Made by a program: the position numbers and the translations under genes
Notes under the pieces: generated by a model
What the model was told of the DNA's origin: nothing
Database searches by the model: none
Seen by the model: only the letters and a program-made list of their open reading frames with translations
Part shown: positions 21,687-32,887 of the stretch, piece by piece
How the letters are laid out: the number at the start of each line of letters is the position of its first letter
Position numbering within the stretch: the first letter of the stretch is position 1
Assembly: GCA_015832175.1 (NCBI GenBank)
Contig: WJXW01000004.1
Span: 3,162,001-3,226,000, forward strand
Origin: Paraphaeosphaeria minitans
Taxonomy: Eukaryota; Ascomycota; Dothideomycetes; Pleosporales; Didymosphaeriaceae
DNA: 64,000 bases
Direction: 5' to 3'

Positions 21687-23141
21687 CTCGAAGGAGCAGT
21701 GACAACGCTTGAGGCCAGCAGGCGATGTGTATATCGAGCAAGTCTGATGTGAAGGCACAAGGCACCGAACAAGGGAGACGAACGGTCTCGGCAGGAATCT
21801 CACCTACAGAAGCGGCCTGCAGCTGGCAGAGTGGCACCTATGTAGCCATCTACATGGTCACCAACTCGAGAGCTAAGATATGCCATGATGGCGGCAGCCA
21901 GTGAGATGCTGGTGATGCTATTCTTGCGTTGGTGGAGTAGTACATGCAGCAGGGAGCCGGAGCCTCGACCAAGAGAGCGAATGGCGGACGGGCGGCAGCT
22001 GATGTCTCTGTGGGATGATGGTCAACCCCCACCGTTGAGATAGCGCGGGCGCTTGGAAGAGGCGGCCAAGGAGGGAAAAGTCGCCATCTCCTCCGTCGCA
22101 AGGGTGTCGGTCAAGCGATTGGCCAACAACACACCATGCACAAAAATAGGTCTCCTTACGCGCCAGCGAAAACCTACGATTGGCTCTCTGCCCCTCGAAC
22201 ACATCACATCTCTGGTATGACACTGCAGCTGTGTCTTCAACTCCTCCCCGCACTTTGCTCGTATATCCAGACCCTCGAGTTACTCATCGGACCATATCTG
22301 CGTCTGTGTGCAGTATCCCTGGAACCCAGTCACTCTGCAATGTGCTCCCCGCAGCTGCAATATAGGTATCAGTTCTTGAACTTCGGTCAGCACCCAAATG
22401 CAGATGCCTCCGCATCCAGAATAACGCGGGAGCATCTGATTCCGCACCTGAGAGGCGTTATCTCACCGAACACCGTATACCTACTGACTGCAGTGAGATG
22501 CTTGAAAAGTCATTCGGTTGAGGACGAATGTTATAGCGATGTGGCATGTGTGGAGTACAGCGCAAGGGCGTCCTCCGTCGCCCTCTACCTAGCGGCTTGT
22601 GTCCCGGCGCTTCCAAGGGATCATGTCTGTGTGGCCCAAGATCCCGCAACGTCCCAACCAATATAGAGCAACTGCAATGAGACCTGTCATCGGTCGCGTT
22701 TTGGGTCCCATTCCAAAGCAGCCAAGGCGCGTCGAGCTGACCTCCAACAAGTCAAGGCATGGCATTGTGCCATCATAAGTTCGGCAGCATATCGCTGATC
22801 ATTTATGAACATGAGACAACCAAATCCACGCGAGGATTATACTTAGAAGCCGAGTGAATGAATGAATGAATGAAGAGATCCTAGGCAAACAAGTGTGTAT
22901 TGATAGTATCACGCTCGAAGCTTTCGCCCTACACTCAGAATCATGCATCGTGGCTAGTACCATAGGCTCTTGTTAGCTGTCTCTGACACCGAGATGCTCT
23001 CTCCGGTCACGCTACGATGCGCTAGGACAACAAGTACTGAGCGGCAAAAATCATGGTGCCGTGTGTCTCCACCCCTTGTCTAGTCAAAAGAAGAGCTTGT
23101 CAAGCACCGAAGAACATTTGCTTCTGATGGTGCAAAAAGGC
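21687..23141. other. Intergenic, no supported gene
   Basis: A 1.45-kb gap with short frames only; the longest (22136-22666, 176 codons, plus) has a Leu/Ser/Cys-rich chance composition. A short GAATGAATGAATGAATG run lies at 22855-22873. No promoter motif is distinctive. Confidence 0.5.
23134..23138 (-). terminator. Pol III T5 terminator after tRNA-Lys
   Basis: Five T residues on the minus strand start 3 bp after the discriminator base of the tRNA, the normal RNA polymerase III stop signal. Confidence 0.75.
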
Positions 23142-23248
23142 AGCCCGACGTGGGGGTCGAACCCACAACCTTGAGATACCGCATAATCGAGTTGATCAGA
23201 CCGTGAATACTTAAGAGTCTCACGCTCTACCGATTGAGCTAGCCGGGC
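23142..23248 (-). tRNA. tRNA-Lys (anticodon CTT) with 34-nt intron
   Basis: The 107-nt gene folds as a normal tRNA once bases 23178-23211 are removed. The acceptor stem pairs GCCCGGC with GTCGGGC and has one G-T pair. The D arm reads TAGCTCAATCGGTAGAGCG (A box). The anticodon stem TGAGA/TCTCA holds loop C-T-CTT-A-A with the anticodon at 23213-23215. The T arm is GTGGGTTCGACCCCCAC (B box). The intron sits one base 3' of the anticodon, the canonical place. No CCA is encoded, as expected in a eukaryotic nucleus. Confidence 0.97.
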
Positions 23249-23679
23249 TTTGTGCTTTAATTGATGCTGAAGAGCCGAAAATTTGGCATATAACGATGTT
23301 CTCAGCACCTTCGCTCTGTTCAGATTGCGTGGGCAATGTTGTCAGACAAGAATTTTTTTTGTTGGTATTGTGGGGTAAGAGATCTGAGCTACTGAATGAC
23401 TCAACCGCTCAAGACCTCGAATGACGCTAGGCCTTGGACCGGGTCCGAACGCAAGAACAACGTAGTATGCGCGAGGAAAGACTGGAAACATCACATCCCG
23501 ACGTTATTGTAAAAAGCGCGCTCCGATTTGTTTGTTACATGGACGAATCAATAATTACTATCTCCACTTCCACCCTCGCCCAGCTACTGGGTAAAGCTGT
23601 ACATCGCGCTCAACGTACCGTTCTCAACCCTCAACCCTCCACCAGTCAACAATACATGTCCGCACTCACATGCGTACTG
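23249..23679. other. Intergenic between tRNA and kinase gene
   Basis: Holds the upstream flank of the tRNA and the 3' flank of the kinase gene. A T-rich run (gaattttttttgttgg) lies near 23350. Nothing else is seen. Confidence 0.5.
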
Positions 23680-26600
23680 CTATGCGCTGGCTTCACTGCT
23701 TTTCACTCGCTTAGTTTCACGCTCCGACTCCGTTTGACCCTCTAGCCTGCGCTTCTCGCCATCCTTCCGTGATGCTTCCTCGCGCGCGGCCCGCCTGGCC
23801 TCTTTGTCCTGCTTCTCTTTTTCTTTCCGTAAAGCTTTGCTCTCAAATTCATGCCAATCACCTTCGAGATCTTTGAGTTCGTATGCGCGTTTGGAAGCGG
23901 GCTGCTCGGTTGCGAAGTAAGGGTGTAAGAGGACATCCGAAGCGCTTGGTCGCTGCGAAGGGTCATAGGCGAACATCGCGCAGAGAAGCTCGAACGCGGC
24001 TGTCGTGAGACGGTCCTTGTACTTTTCTTCAAAGGTACTCTGCTTGCGCTCTGTCGGCCGCAGTAGCTCAAACCACTGCATCTCGGTAATGCCTGGCCAT
24101 TCTTGCACTGTCGGTGTTCCCAGTACGTTGTATATCTTGTCGAGCTGATTGATTTCACCGCCGTCACCAGGAAAGATGGCGTGTCTTGTGAAAATTTCAA
24201 CGAGAACGCAGGCGGCAGACCAGATATCGACAGCGGGACCGTACTGAGTTTCGCCGAGCAGGAGTTCGGGCGAACGATACCAGATAGTGATGACGCGGTT
24301 CGTATAATCGAGCTTGCTACGCTTAGCATAGAAGCGCGCAAGGCCAAAATCAGCGAGCTTCAGTTGCCCGGTGTTGCTGACGAGGATGTTTGCAGCCTTG
24401 ATGTCGCGATGCAGGACGCCTCGGCGATGCAGGTAATCGAGGCCTTCGAACAATTGCTTTGCCAAGTCTTTTTTATGTGCGTCTTCGAGCTTGAAAGATG
24501 GATGGTTCAGGAGGCCGGTAAGGTCGTGAGAGAGATATTCAAAGACCATGAAACAGTCATTCTTCTCCACCATGACTTCTTGCAGCTTCACTATGTTAGC
24601 GTGATTGAGGGACTGCAGTAGTTTGATTTCTCGGATGGCCGTGACTGGGAACTACAGGTTGTCAGCATGGCTATCGACAAAGAGGAATCACTAACTCACC
24701 CCGTCGCGTTCGCCCTCCATCCGTATCTTCTTGAGGGCAACCATATCCTTGGTATACACATGTACCCCCTTGAACACCTTTCCGTATGTCCCAGAGCCAA
24801 CCACGGACTCATTGCCTGGCTTTCGGTAATATACGGAATCTGAGGTGGCGAAGTCGGGCGAGAGTGTCGGCCGTGGCTTCACGCGCGTTTTCTTGATTAT
24901 CCTCGTCTTTGGTCTCTCAGGCTTTACCGGCTTCTCGGGTAAAGTGTCTCTTCGCAGCTCAGTCCGGCTGTCAGGCCGACTGATAGGTCTACTGTCTGGG
25001 CGGAAGTCTGGTCGACGGGGTAAGTTTGGATTCGGTGGGAGCTCCTTTCGCTCTCGCTCGACACGTCCATCTCTCACGTCTCGAGGGTCTCGTGGGTCTC
25101 GTACATCGCGGTAGTCACGGCTCTCACGTAGATCGCGCGTGTCTCGCGAGTCGCGAAGGTCTCTGTAATCGTGCGAGTCTCGGTCTCGGGGATCGCGTGC
25201 ATCATGACGATCTCTAGGATCACGGTAGTCCCTATCACGGTAATAAGCTGATTCTCGAGAGTCCCGCGGGTAACGAGGATCCCTTTCCCGGGGGTCTTTG
25301 TATGGTCTTCGATCGAGGTAGCTATCGCGCTTATCGTACGGTTCGTATCTACGTTCACCATCTCTATAATCGCGGTCGAGGTCACGCTCACGATCCCGGC
25401 CTCGATCCGGGTCACGATCTCGCGGATCACGCTCGGGTCTTGAATCGGAGGGTTTCACCAGTGTTTCTCGGGTTGTAGTCTCTCTCGGCTTTGGCTGTTC
25501 AAGTATTGACCCTTTCCCCTTGGCTACTGCTGGTGGTTGCTCGGCTAATTTTGCTTTGCTGGCTGCCGTTTTTAGTGAGAAACTGAACCCAGTTTTTGAT
25601 GGAGTGGTCGCAGCTTTGGTGGGCGGTGGCATCTTCTTGTCTTCTTTCGCTCCTTCATCCTCGACTCGAAGATCTTTCGACGGCCGGAATGGATTGTCAT
25701 CAGCGTCCACCGAGGAAGTCTGAGCATCAGCTGTTGCCGCAACGCTCGCAGCTGGCTGTGAAGCAGAACTACCCGAATGACGCGGCGCTTCGGTGGCCGG
25801 ACGACCGCCCCGTGTACCGGAGGAAGGCGTCCAAGACAGATTCGAGAATTGTGTGGGTTGAGCACCACGGCCGCGTCCGCCAACTGGGGTGAACGCAGGT
25901 CCGGCTGGCCGCCTGTCGGACCCATTGTAACTGCCTCGAAAGCCGCCGCGATAGGAGGAATTAGGGTAGCCAGATTGGGGTTGACTTGGGGAGTAATTTT
26001 GTTGGTATGGAGACTGGTTGGGTGAATAGCCATGGGTGGGAGAACTGATAAAGTTAGCAGGCTACCTGTGACCTGGAAATCGTATGCTGAAACCTGGAAT
26101 GGTACACTACATGTCTGCGGAGATATCGGGGGGAACTGACCTTTGGTTGGGGTAGGACTGATGTCCAGACCGTCCGCCTCTTCCAACTGGATGGCCTTGA
26201 GACGAATGCTGATGAGAGTACGGGGGTGAGTATGAATGGTGTGAGCCTCCGCGACCCTGATAGTAGGCACCGCCTCTCATTTTTGAATCACTTTCGTCGT
26301 CTGAAGTGGGCGGTGATGGCGAGTTCCGTCTGGAAGGTGGGCGACTCTCTCTTTTGCTTGAACGTTCGGCACCCCTCGACCGTGACCTGGAAGTGCGATG
26401 GCGAGATGCACGCGGAGAGCGGCTCTTGCGATGCTCTCTCTCGCGACGGGAGGAATGGGGAGAGGATTCCTTCGTCGGTGACGGCGAGCGTCTGCGCCTG
26501 GACGAGCGCGAACGAGCCTTTACAGGAGAACGGCTGCGGCTGCGGCTACGGCTACGGCTACGGCTACGGCTACGGCGTCGATCTTTGACAGAAGCGTGCG

Positions 26601-27360
26601 CGTGTTTTCTATCCCTCGTGTCGTCAGAAGGAGAAAAGTCTCGTCTGTGAGGTCGCCGGGGCGAGTCTCGTCTGCGTGTCCTCTGCTGCCGCGACTTCCG
26701 TTCTGGTGTAGGAGACCTCTTCCGTCCCCTGCGTGAGGCGGGCTTGTAGTATGAGTCGGCTGACGGCGACCGGCGGCGGGCTGATGATACCGGCTTGTAC
26801 GTGTCGGTTTCAGGCGTATGTCGTCGCGTGCGTTCGCGCTCGGAGCGTGGGGAAAAAGCCCTGCTGGACGCGCGGTGGGTGGTCTCAGCACGACGGGTTC
26901 GCGATCTTGAGCGCACGGTGCTTCGGCTGCGATGGCGCCTGCTTCGCTTGTGCGAGTGCGGGGATGGAGAGCGGCTGTGTGGACGCTTTGTTGATGGGGT
27001 CGACTCTCGATGGTGGTGGGAGTGGTGGTGGTGCCGGTGTGTGTGGGTAACCCTGTCGTCGCTGGGTACCCTTCTCGTAGGACGGTGGCCTTCCCTATAA
27101 TGACCGCGACTTCTGCGTGCGCGTTCCCTGCTCAAGCTTCTTTCGTCGGACCGTCCCCTCGCGTGTCTTGTCGATGAGCGCGTATCTGTGTCGTGGGGAT
27201 CGTCTCGTCTGGCGTCCCTCGCAGGGCGTGGCACCGACCGCGGTGACGCAGCGCCGAGTTCAACAATATGGTCGCGGACCCGCTCTCTGTCTCCGTCTCT
27301 CGCGGGCGATGCCTCTGATCTCCACTGATCTATTTCTTGGGCCCGGCGCAACCCAGCCAT
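23680..27360 (-). CDS. CTK1: CTD kinase catalytic subunit, Ctk1/CDK12-like, with long RS/RD-rich N terminus
   Basis: Three exons, 27360-26141, 26044-24700 and 24651-23680, give 1178 residues. Residues 1 to about 400 are Arg/Ser rich with RS dipeptides and HHRH runs. A Gly/Tyr/Gln region (GYSPNQSPYQQNYSPSQPQ) follows, then a stretch of about 130 residues of RDxRD repeats. The kinase domain starts near 820 with GSGTYGKVFKG. Its cyclin-binding helix reads FPVTAIREIK (856-865), and the catalytic loop HRDIKAAN (Asp near 935), LADFGLAR and WYRSPELL are intact. The tail is a basic/acidic helix. Exons join at GGG|TTC and AG|T with 48- and 96-bp introns. Ctk1 and CDK12 phosphorylate Ser2 of the RNA polymerase II tail; RS regions are typical of CDK12-like kinases. 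A 26-codon upstream frame ends 16 bp before the start. Confidence 0.9.
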
Positions 27361-29294
27361 GTAGACGAACTTATCATCAGAGGGAGGTGATAGAGGCGGC
27401 GTCGCGAGGTCCGAGTGTCACTTCAGTAGGCACACTAGCCGAGAGCTCGAACTTCATCCGCGCCTCGTAGCCTTGCAGGGGCAGAGAACGCAACAATGCC
27501 CCAATAGCCTTCCGCAAGAAGAATATGCCAAATGCTCCGCTCCGCTGTTGTGAGTTGTCGTTTCGTGAAGCCAGCTTTTGCCCCCGGGCTGCGCTGCGCA
27601 GCTCTGCAAGTAAACGAGGATGGTTAGCGCCAAGCCGTCACCCACCGATACCGTGACCAATGCTGCGGGCGCTCGCAACCTTGCAGCATTTCGTTTGTTT
27701 TCAGCTTCCCAGGGAGAACTGCCTCTTCTGAACACGCTCTCGTGCAGATTCCGTCATGAGCCCTCTGTTCTTCAGCTGTAGTCCTCCATATCTGCACGAG
27801 GCTGTCACTTCACATGGCTATCTACTGACGAAGAGACGATGAAGTGCATACTCTGGATGTGAACGAGCAGCACTGCATGCTTTGTATGTGCCAATGGCGC
27901 TGCGGACAGCATAGACAGATCGTACATTGCGGAAACATCCCACTCTCCCTGGATATGGGTGTGGAGACCTGACAGCATTGTCTGGCAATACCAGGACCGC
28001 ACCAGGCCAGGAGTTCGGAGAATACATCGTCGACGGGCATCCGCGTGGATGGAGGTACCTTCGGTCTGCGCACATGACTCTCATCTGTTGCCGGTCGTAG
28101 TTGTGGCGTAGGCGGGCGAGTATCAATATTGAATCATAGATGCCGTCAGCATCCTTGACCAGATACTGAAGAGTCGGACAAGCATTTGCATCGTGACTGC
28201 TTTCACACTCAAAAGTTCTAGCTGGACCAGTTGCGCAAATGGTGCAGAGACAGGTAAGTCTCTGCTCGACAACCTGCAGGAGGGGGCCGCCCTGTGCGAA
28301 ACAATAAGCACCGGTTTGAGGCCGGGCATGATTGCAGCAGTCGAAGGGCGATTAGAGACATGAAGGGCGTACACACGTCAAAGGACGAAGTCCAACGCGG
28401 GGTGATCGGTCCTAGGCTCCAACAAAGGAAGGAGGACGCGGATTGCGCCCATGTCGCACGTTTCGCATGTCTGCTCGGGGTGTAAGAGAGCAGCAGGTTG
28501 CGGTCGTTACGGCCACCAAAGGCACGCGCTGGAGGTCAGCGCAGGCGACTGGAGTGCCTCTGCAGCTGGCAGTGAGGTGCAAACAAGGTGAAAAAGAAAG
28601 CAAAGCCCCCGCCCGCATGCCAAACACCCGAATCCCGATCCACCCTCGTCGAGTGTGGCTCTCCATGAATCGGAGCCTCCGTCCCATCTTGCAGCTAGTC
28701 GTCGATCGCATGCCTTGCGCGAATTCCGTCTTTGCAGGGCGGCTGGCCAAAGTGGTGGTTGGTGGTCGATGAAGCGGATACTGGCGGAGAGCTTCCCTCG
28801 CGCACGCACGGCATACCTCTGGGCGCCGCTGTCGCTGGAGGCCGGTGAACCTGGGCGCCGCACTCGAGCCACAACAGTGATAGATACGTACCTGCGGATG
28901 TGGCGGTCACGGCGATGCGAATGCGAATGCGGATGGGGGTGGTGACGGCCTTGTTGATGAAGAAGGATGGAGGCGATGCACCGGTCCGATTGACGCCGCG
29001 CTTGAGCCCTGTTCGTTGTTCGCAGGGAAGGCACAGGGCAAGTGGCCCCTGCCCAGTTCGGAGAGCGACGTCAGCCTCTAGCCCGCCACTAGGACGTCCG
29101 CTCGAGGAAAAAGTTAACTCTATCCAGTCACCCAACACGACCAGGCCGCGCTTGTTGTGTAGAGCTATGCCCAAGGACTGCGGTTTCCCGCTGCCCTCTC
29201 TTCACTCCCCATTTCCATAGCTACTAGTCCATTGGACAATCAACCTACATCCTACTGACATCTTACAACGCATATTGCCAAAAGCTCCCCCGCC
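27361..29294. other. Divergent intergenic region, 1.9 kb
   Basis: Separates the Ctk1-like gene from GTP cyclohydrolase I. Apart from the upstream ORF no coding is supported; frames such as 28507-29034 (minus) have a chance composition. A short CGAATGCGAATGCGG hexamer run is seen near 28917. The last 60 bp before 29295 form a C-rich leader. Confidence 0.5.
27377..27457 (-). promoter_or_regulatory. Upstream open reading frame before the Ctk1-like start
   Basis: A minus-strand ATG at 27457 opens a 26-codon frame (MKFELSAS...) that stops 16 bp before the kinase start codon, in a different frame. If transcription begins above it, it would lower kinase translation. Whether it is in the mRNA is unknown. 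Confidence 0.35.
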
Positions 29295-30401
29295 ATGGAT
29301 TCTCCTCCCTTCAGACCAAAGCCCCTCCCCGCCCACCTCATCAACGGCCACTCTCCGCTTGCACAGTCCTCCAAGGTCGGCGACAAAGACAAAGCCACCG
29401 AAATGCGCGACCGAAAAGAGCGAGACAATCTCTACTCCTCAATCGAGGCCTCGAATCGTGGCCGCCAGATTGTCGATTTCGATGGGCCCGACGGCTACTT
29501 TCCCAAGCCCTCGACAAGTGCCGACGCACACGGCACCGAGGCGCACCAAGAGTACGACCTCGTTCATAGCGGCATCGACGTCGAAGGCTACGTCGACGAG
29601 CACTCTCCGAAAACGCCGCTTGCCACAAGTCGTGCACACAGTCCTTATACCCAGCACCCCACCATTGACTTTAATGGCTTGAGCTGGCCGAGTATGTAGC
29701 GCAGGGTTGTTGTAGCATCGGGAGACTGACATGTCCTAGGCAAGGGCACCCGCGAACGAAAGGAAGCTACCGCCGAAGAGAAAGAGCAGCGGCTGGCAAA
29801 GCTGTCAGGCGCCGTGCGGACCATACTAGAATGCATCGGGGAGGACCCGGACCGTGAGGGCCTTCTAGATACCCCGGATCGCTACGCGAAAGCACTGCTC
29901 TTCTTCACCAAGGGCTACGAGGAGAACTTGCGCGAAATCGTCAACGGTGCTGTTTTCCATGAAGACCACGACGAGCTGGTGATAGTAAAGGATATTGAAA
30001 TCTTCTCGCTGTGCGAACACCATCTCGTGCCTTTCACTGGCAAGGTATGTAGCGAAACCCGGGTCACAGCATATGCAGCTGTGAGCTGACGACAACAGAT
30101 GCACATTGGATACATCCCCAACCGTCGCGTGATCGGTCTCTCCAAGCTTGCTCGAATCGCCGAAATGTTCGCCCGTCGCCTGCAGGTTCAGGAACGCCTC
30201 ACCAAACAGGTTGCGCTTGCTCTCTCAGAGATGCTCCAGCCACAGGGTGTTGCTGTCGTAGTAGAATCGAGCCATTTCTGCATGGTGATGCGTGGAGTGC
30301 AGAAGACAACTGCAAGCACCACCACCAGCTGCATGCTTGGCCGCATGCGCTCAACTGCCAAAACGAGGGAAGAGTTCTTGAACCTCATCAAGCGAAATTA
30401 A
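29295..30401 (+). CDS. FOL2: GTP cyclohydrolase I
   Basis: Three exons, 29295-29691, 29740-30044 and 30099-30401, give 334 residues; introns are 48 and 54 bp. The first 130 residues are a low-complexity, probably disordered extension common in filamentous fungi. The catalytic domain begins near [20 protein letters not shown] and shows [20 protein letters not shown], the zinc site [13 protein letters not shown] (Cys224, His227), the [19 protein letters not shown] block and [13 protein letters not shown] (second zinc Cys295). The Cys-Cys spacing of 71 equals that of human GCH1. The enzyme turns GTP into 7,8-dihydroneopterin triphosphate, the first step of folate and pterin synthesis. A methylenetetrahydrofolate reductase gene lies 14 kb away, but nothing suggests co-regulation. 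Confidence 0.97.
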
Positions 30402-30910
30402 CCTGGTTGCGCATAGTATATCTCTTTACCGTTTCTTGTATCACAACTAGGGCTGCGAACGTTCGGCGTTTACGGCGGTGCTCATCCACTCACGTAGGGC
30501 GGTTATGGTTGGTTCTTTGCATTCATCTAGACTAGATGCATTATGGCCTTCAACAGGCGCCCGCGGGCCTGAAAGAGGTCGTTACATGGTGGATCCGTCT
30601 TTTACCACGATGATTTGTCTGCGCTGCGAGTGCAAAGACCGGGTACGTTGTGTTTCCCCGGTGATGTCATCAAAATGCCTCGAAATCGTATTACGGTGCT
30701 CTGCTTTCACCGTGTGGGTTGCTTTGTCAAGCTGGGGCTGTTTACATCTCGTTCCTTCCTTTTTTTTTTTTTTTTTTGGAAATGTGCTACGGCGTTGCTT
30801 CGATGATACCAATCTTATGGTTCACATTAGAAAAACACAATCGCGCACGTTGATCTTCACCTTCACCTCCACACTTGCTCGGCCTTCTCATCTCCTTTGC
30901 GTCATTGATT

Positions 30911-30943
30911 TCACGGGACTCTCACGGGACTCTCACGGGACTC
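30911..30943. repeat. 11-bp perfect triplication (TCACGGGACTC)
   Basis: Three exact tandem copies lie about 175-205 bp upstream of the next start codon. Perfect identity points to recent slippage, or to clustered binding sites; CGGGAC resembles no fungal factor site I can name. Confidence 0.85.
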
Positions 30944-31086
30944 TCCCTCCTTGGTCTAAGAGCTGCGAAAGACGTTGCGGACCTGTCACAAGCCAACGTC
31001 GACCACCAGGCAGCACCCGCCTTTCGCGCCAGCTGGCTTCAACCAACGTCGACGGCGACTTCGCCCGCCCCTCCAGAAGCTCGCAT

Positions 31087-31094
31087 TATATAAA
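31087..31094 (+). promoter_or_regulatory. TATA-like TATATAAA close to the start of the 469-aa gene
   Basis: It lies only 22 bp before the first ATG (31116) and 37 bp before the second (31131). If it works as a TATA box, translation would more likely begin at the second ATG or further in. Confidence 0.35.
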
Positions 31095-31115
31095 CACGAC
31101 GAGCCATCGTGTCAA

Positions 31116-32525
31116 ATGGCCGAAATCACAATGAGCACCAAAGCAAAAGGCAAGCGTGCCGCCGACGACGAGGCCGACGACGGCAAGAGCGTTCCCATCA
31201 TGGCCCCGCCTCCTGCTTCTCACACAACGGCGCCCGTGTCCCGCCTCACAGCGCCCAAAGTCCTGCGCCGTCATCGCCATCGCCGCGAGAACGTCGCAGC
31301 TAACGTGTGGGGTCCCTGTTTGCCTGGTTCAGATGCGCCGCACCCGTTCAGCGTCTACAAAGCTATTCTACGCCATCCCAATCTCTTCTTCCAGTTTGCG
31401 ATCCGGCTGCCACAGAAGACCATCGTTGACTTGTACGCAATCGACAAGGAGTTTCACTACAGGTTCAACAAATACAGCACCTCAATCATCCACGACTTCG
31501 CCCGCCACCATGCTCCTCAGGCTGCCTATATCTTCAGCTGGGTGCTCTTTCCCGAGTTATGTATCAGCGATCCCATGCTGCGACCGATGGACGGCCGCCC
31601 TCATCTAGCTCGCGATATACCTAGCCTACGGTGGACTCAGATGGTCATACATCGAGAAAACGTGGTGTGGAATATCCTTACAATCCTAGCGGTCGACGGA
31701 CATCGGGTCCCGCGAGAGACGTATATCGTTCTCATGAAATTTTGGCTATTGATGGAAATGGACAATACGGCACTCCGCACAACCTTCCTAGCCGATAGCA
31801 CTATTTGGACCGATCAAGACCTTTACTTTTTTCACCTATTCCTCGTGAAGCTCGACATGCACTTGAACCATCCAGTGTATAATCACGGCTTCATCGATCT
31901 CTCGCACATGCTGTTGACACAAAAGACGCTCTCAACACTACACAAAGTTCTGGCTGGACAGCAAACCTTGGATTACGACGACTTGACGGACATGCTCATC
32001 AGAACGTACCACGAAGAAGACCTGGACCTCGATACAAATCCATGGCTTGCTGATCCAGAAGAGCATGGCGTTGAAGCAGATGACATGGGAAGTTTATCCC
32101 GCGAAGGCTGGATATTCGAGGGTGAGCGCATGCACTCACCTGTCGACCTGGTCCGCATTGAAGCCATCGATCGGGGACTAAACATCCAGGAATACTTGAT
32201 CGATTTCATGATGTACGGCTACATCGACCTGGACAATAAGCAGAATTTTCCTGCACCGAGAAGATGGCGAGGCGAGAAGAAGTTATCGGTGCCGAATGAG
32301 CCGTGGCCTATTCCGAGTGCGACTAATGACCTGCTTGCTACATTGAACAAGAAGTATGACACCAAGCAGGAACAAGGCGATCTGAAGTACGTTTCGGTGA
32401 GCCGAGCCCAACAGCGCGAGAAGGTTTTCATATGGGATTCGAGCCCAAAGCAGCATGAGCAAGTGGAAGGGATCAAGAACGATACAGTGGAGAATGCCGG
32501 TGAAGAGATGGAAGTGGATGAGTAG
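31116..32525 (+). CDS. Uncharacterised fungal protein, 469 aa
   Basis: A single exon. After a disordered, Lys/Ala/Pro-rich N terminus of about 65 residues comes a long globular region with few low-complexity stretches. It opens with SVYKAILRHPNLFFQFAIRL and DLYAIDKEFHYRFNKYSTSI, which recalls F-box-linked or ankyrin-less families expanded in Dothideomycetes, but I cannot name a domain. Internal blocks rich in His, Trp and Asp (WDQDLYFFHLF-like, LDMHLNHPVYNHGFIDL) look folded. The C terminus is acidic (ENAGEEMEVDE). The frame is open 47 codons upstream of the first ATG without a further ATG. The TATA-like site at 31087 makes the second ATG (31131, MSTKAKGKR) an alternative start, 5 residues shorter. 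Function unknown. Confidence 0.8.
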   Translation: MAEITMSTKAKGKRAADDEADDGKSVPIMAPPPASHTTAPVSRLTAPKVLRRHRHRRENVAANVWGPCLPGSDAPHPFSVYKAILRHPNLFFQFAIRLPQKTIVDLYAIDKEFHYRFNKYSTSIIHDFARHHAPQAAYIFSWVLFPELCISDPMLRPMDGRPHLARDIPSLRWTQMVIHRENVVWNILTILAVDGHRVPRETYIVLMKFWLLMEMDNTALRTTFLADSTIWTDQDLYFFHLFLVKLDMHLNHPVYNHGFIDLSHMLLTQKTLSTLHKVLAGQQTLDYDDLTDMLIRTYHEEDLDLDTNPWLADPEEHGVEADDMGSLSREGWIFEGERMHSPVDLVRIEAIDRGLNIQEYLIDFMMYGYIDLDNKQNFPAPRRWRGEKKLSVPNEPWPIPSATNDLLATLNKKYDTKQEQGDLKYVSVSRAQQREKVFIWDSSPKQHEQVEGIKNDTVENAGEEMEVDE

Positions 32526-32887
32526 GAGAAGGCGACTTGGCTTCCTTTGTCTACAGTTTCCTTCGGTTTGCCTACATCACAGTCTCCGGAATTTCAAGCT
32601 TTAAACGTCGTGAGAATAATGTGGACCGCGTCCGGCGAAAGATGCGCAAACGTCTTGATCTTTTTCACGCATCAATTAGCATATGGTGCTGTGCAGCATG
32701 GATAACTCTATCTAGAGTTTACTTTCAAACTATTGTCTATGGGAGACAAATCCCGACTACGATTTTCCCATAAATGGCTTAGTGACCTCATATCTTGCTG
32801 TACCATTGATGACCGGCACTAATCTCACCGTCTTTGTTAACTTCCTACCATAATTCCCCCTGACACCGTCCAGCGACGACAGAACAA
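32526..32887. other. Short convergent intergenic region
   Basis: A 362-bp gap between the 3' ends of two convergent genes. A/T rich with no feature beyond possible polyadenylation signals. Confidence 0.5.

Larger units (their letters stand above)
30402..31115. other. Intergenic with poly-T run and 11-bp triplication
   Basis: Contains a poly-T run of about 19 at 30760-30778, three copies of TCACGGGACTC at 30911-30943, and a TATATAAA at 31087 just before the next gene. Confidence 0.6.

Noticed and set aside
22136..22666. 176-codon plus-strand frame near 22.4 kb
   Set aside because: Leu, Ser, Cys and His rich chance composition; no homology recalled and no promoter.
30975..31115. N-terminal extension of the 469-aa protein
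   Set aside because: The frame is open upstream, but only from a non-standard position without ATG, and it crosses the TATA-like site.
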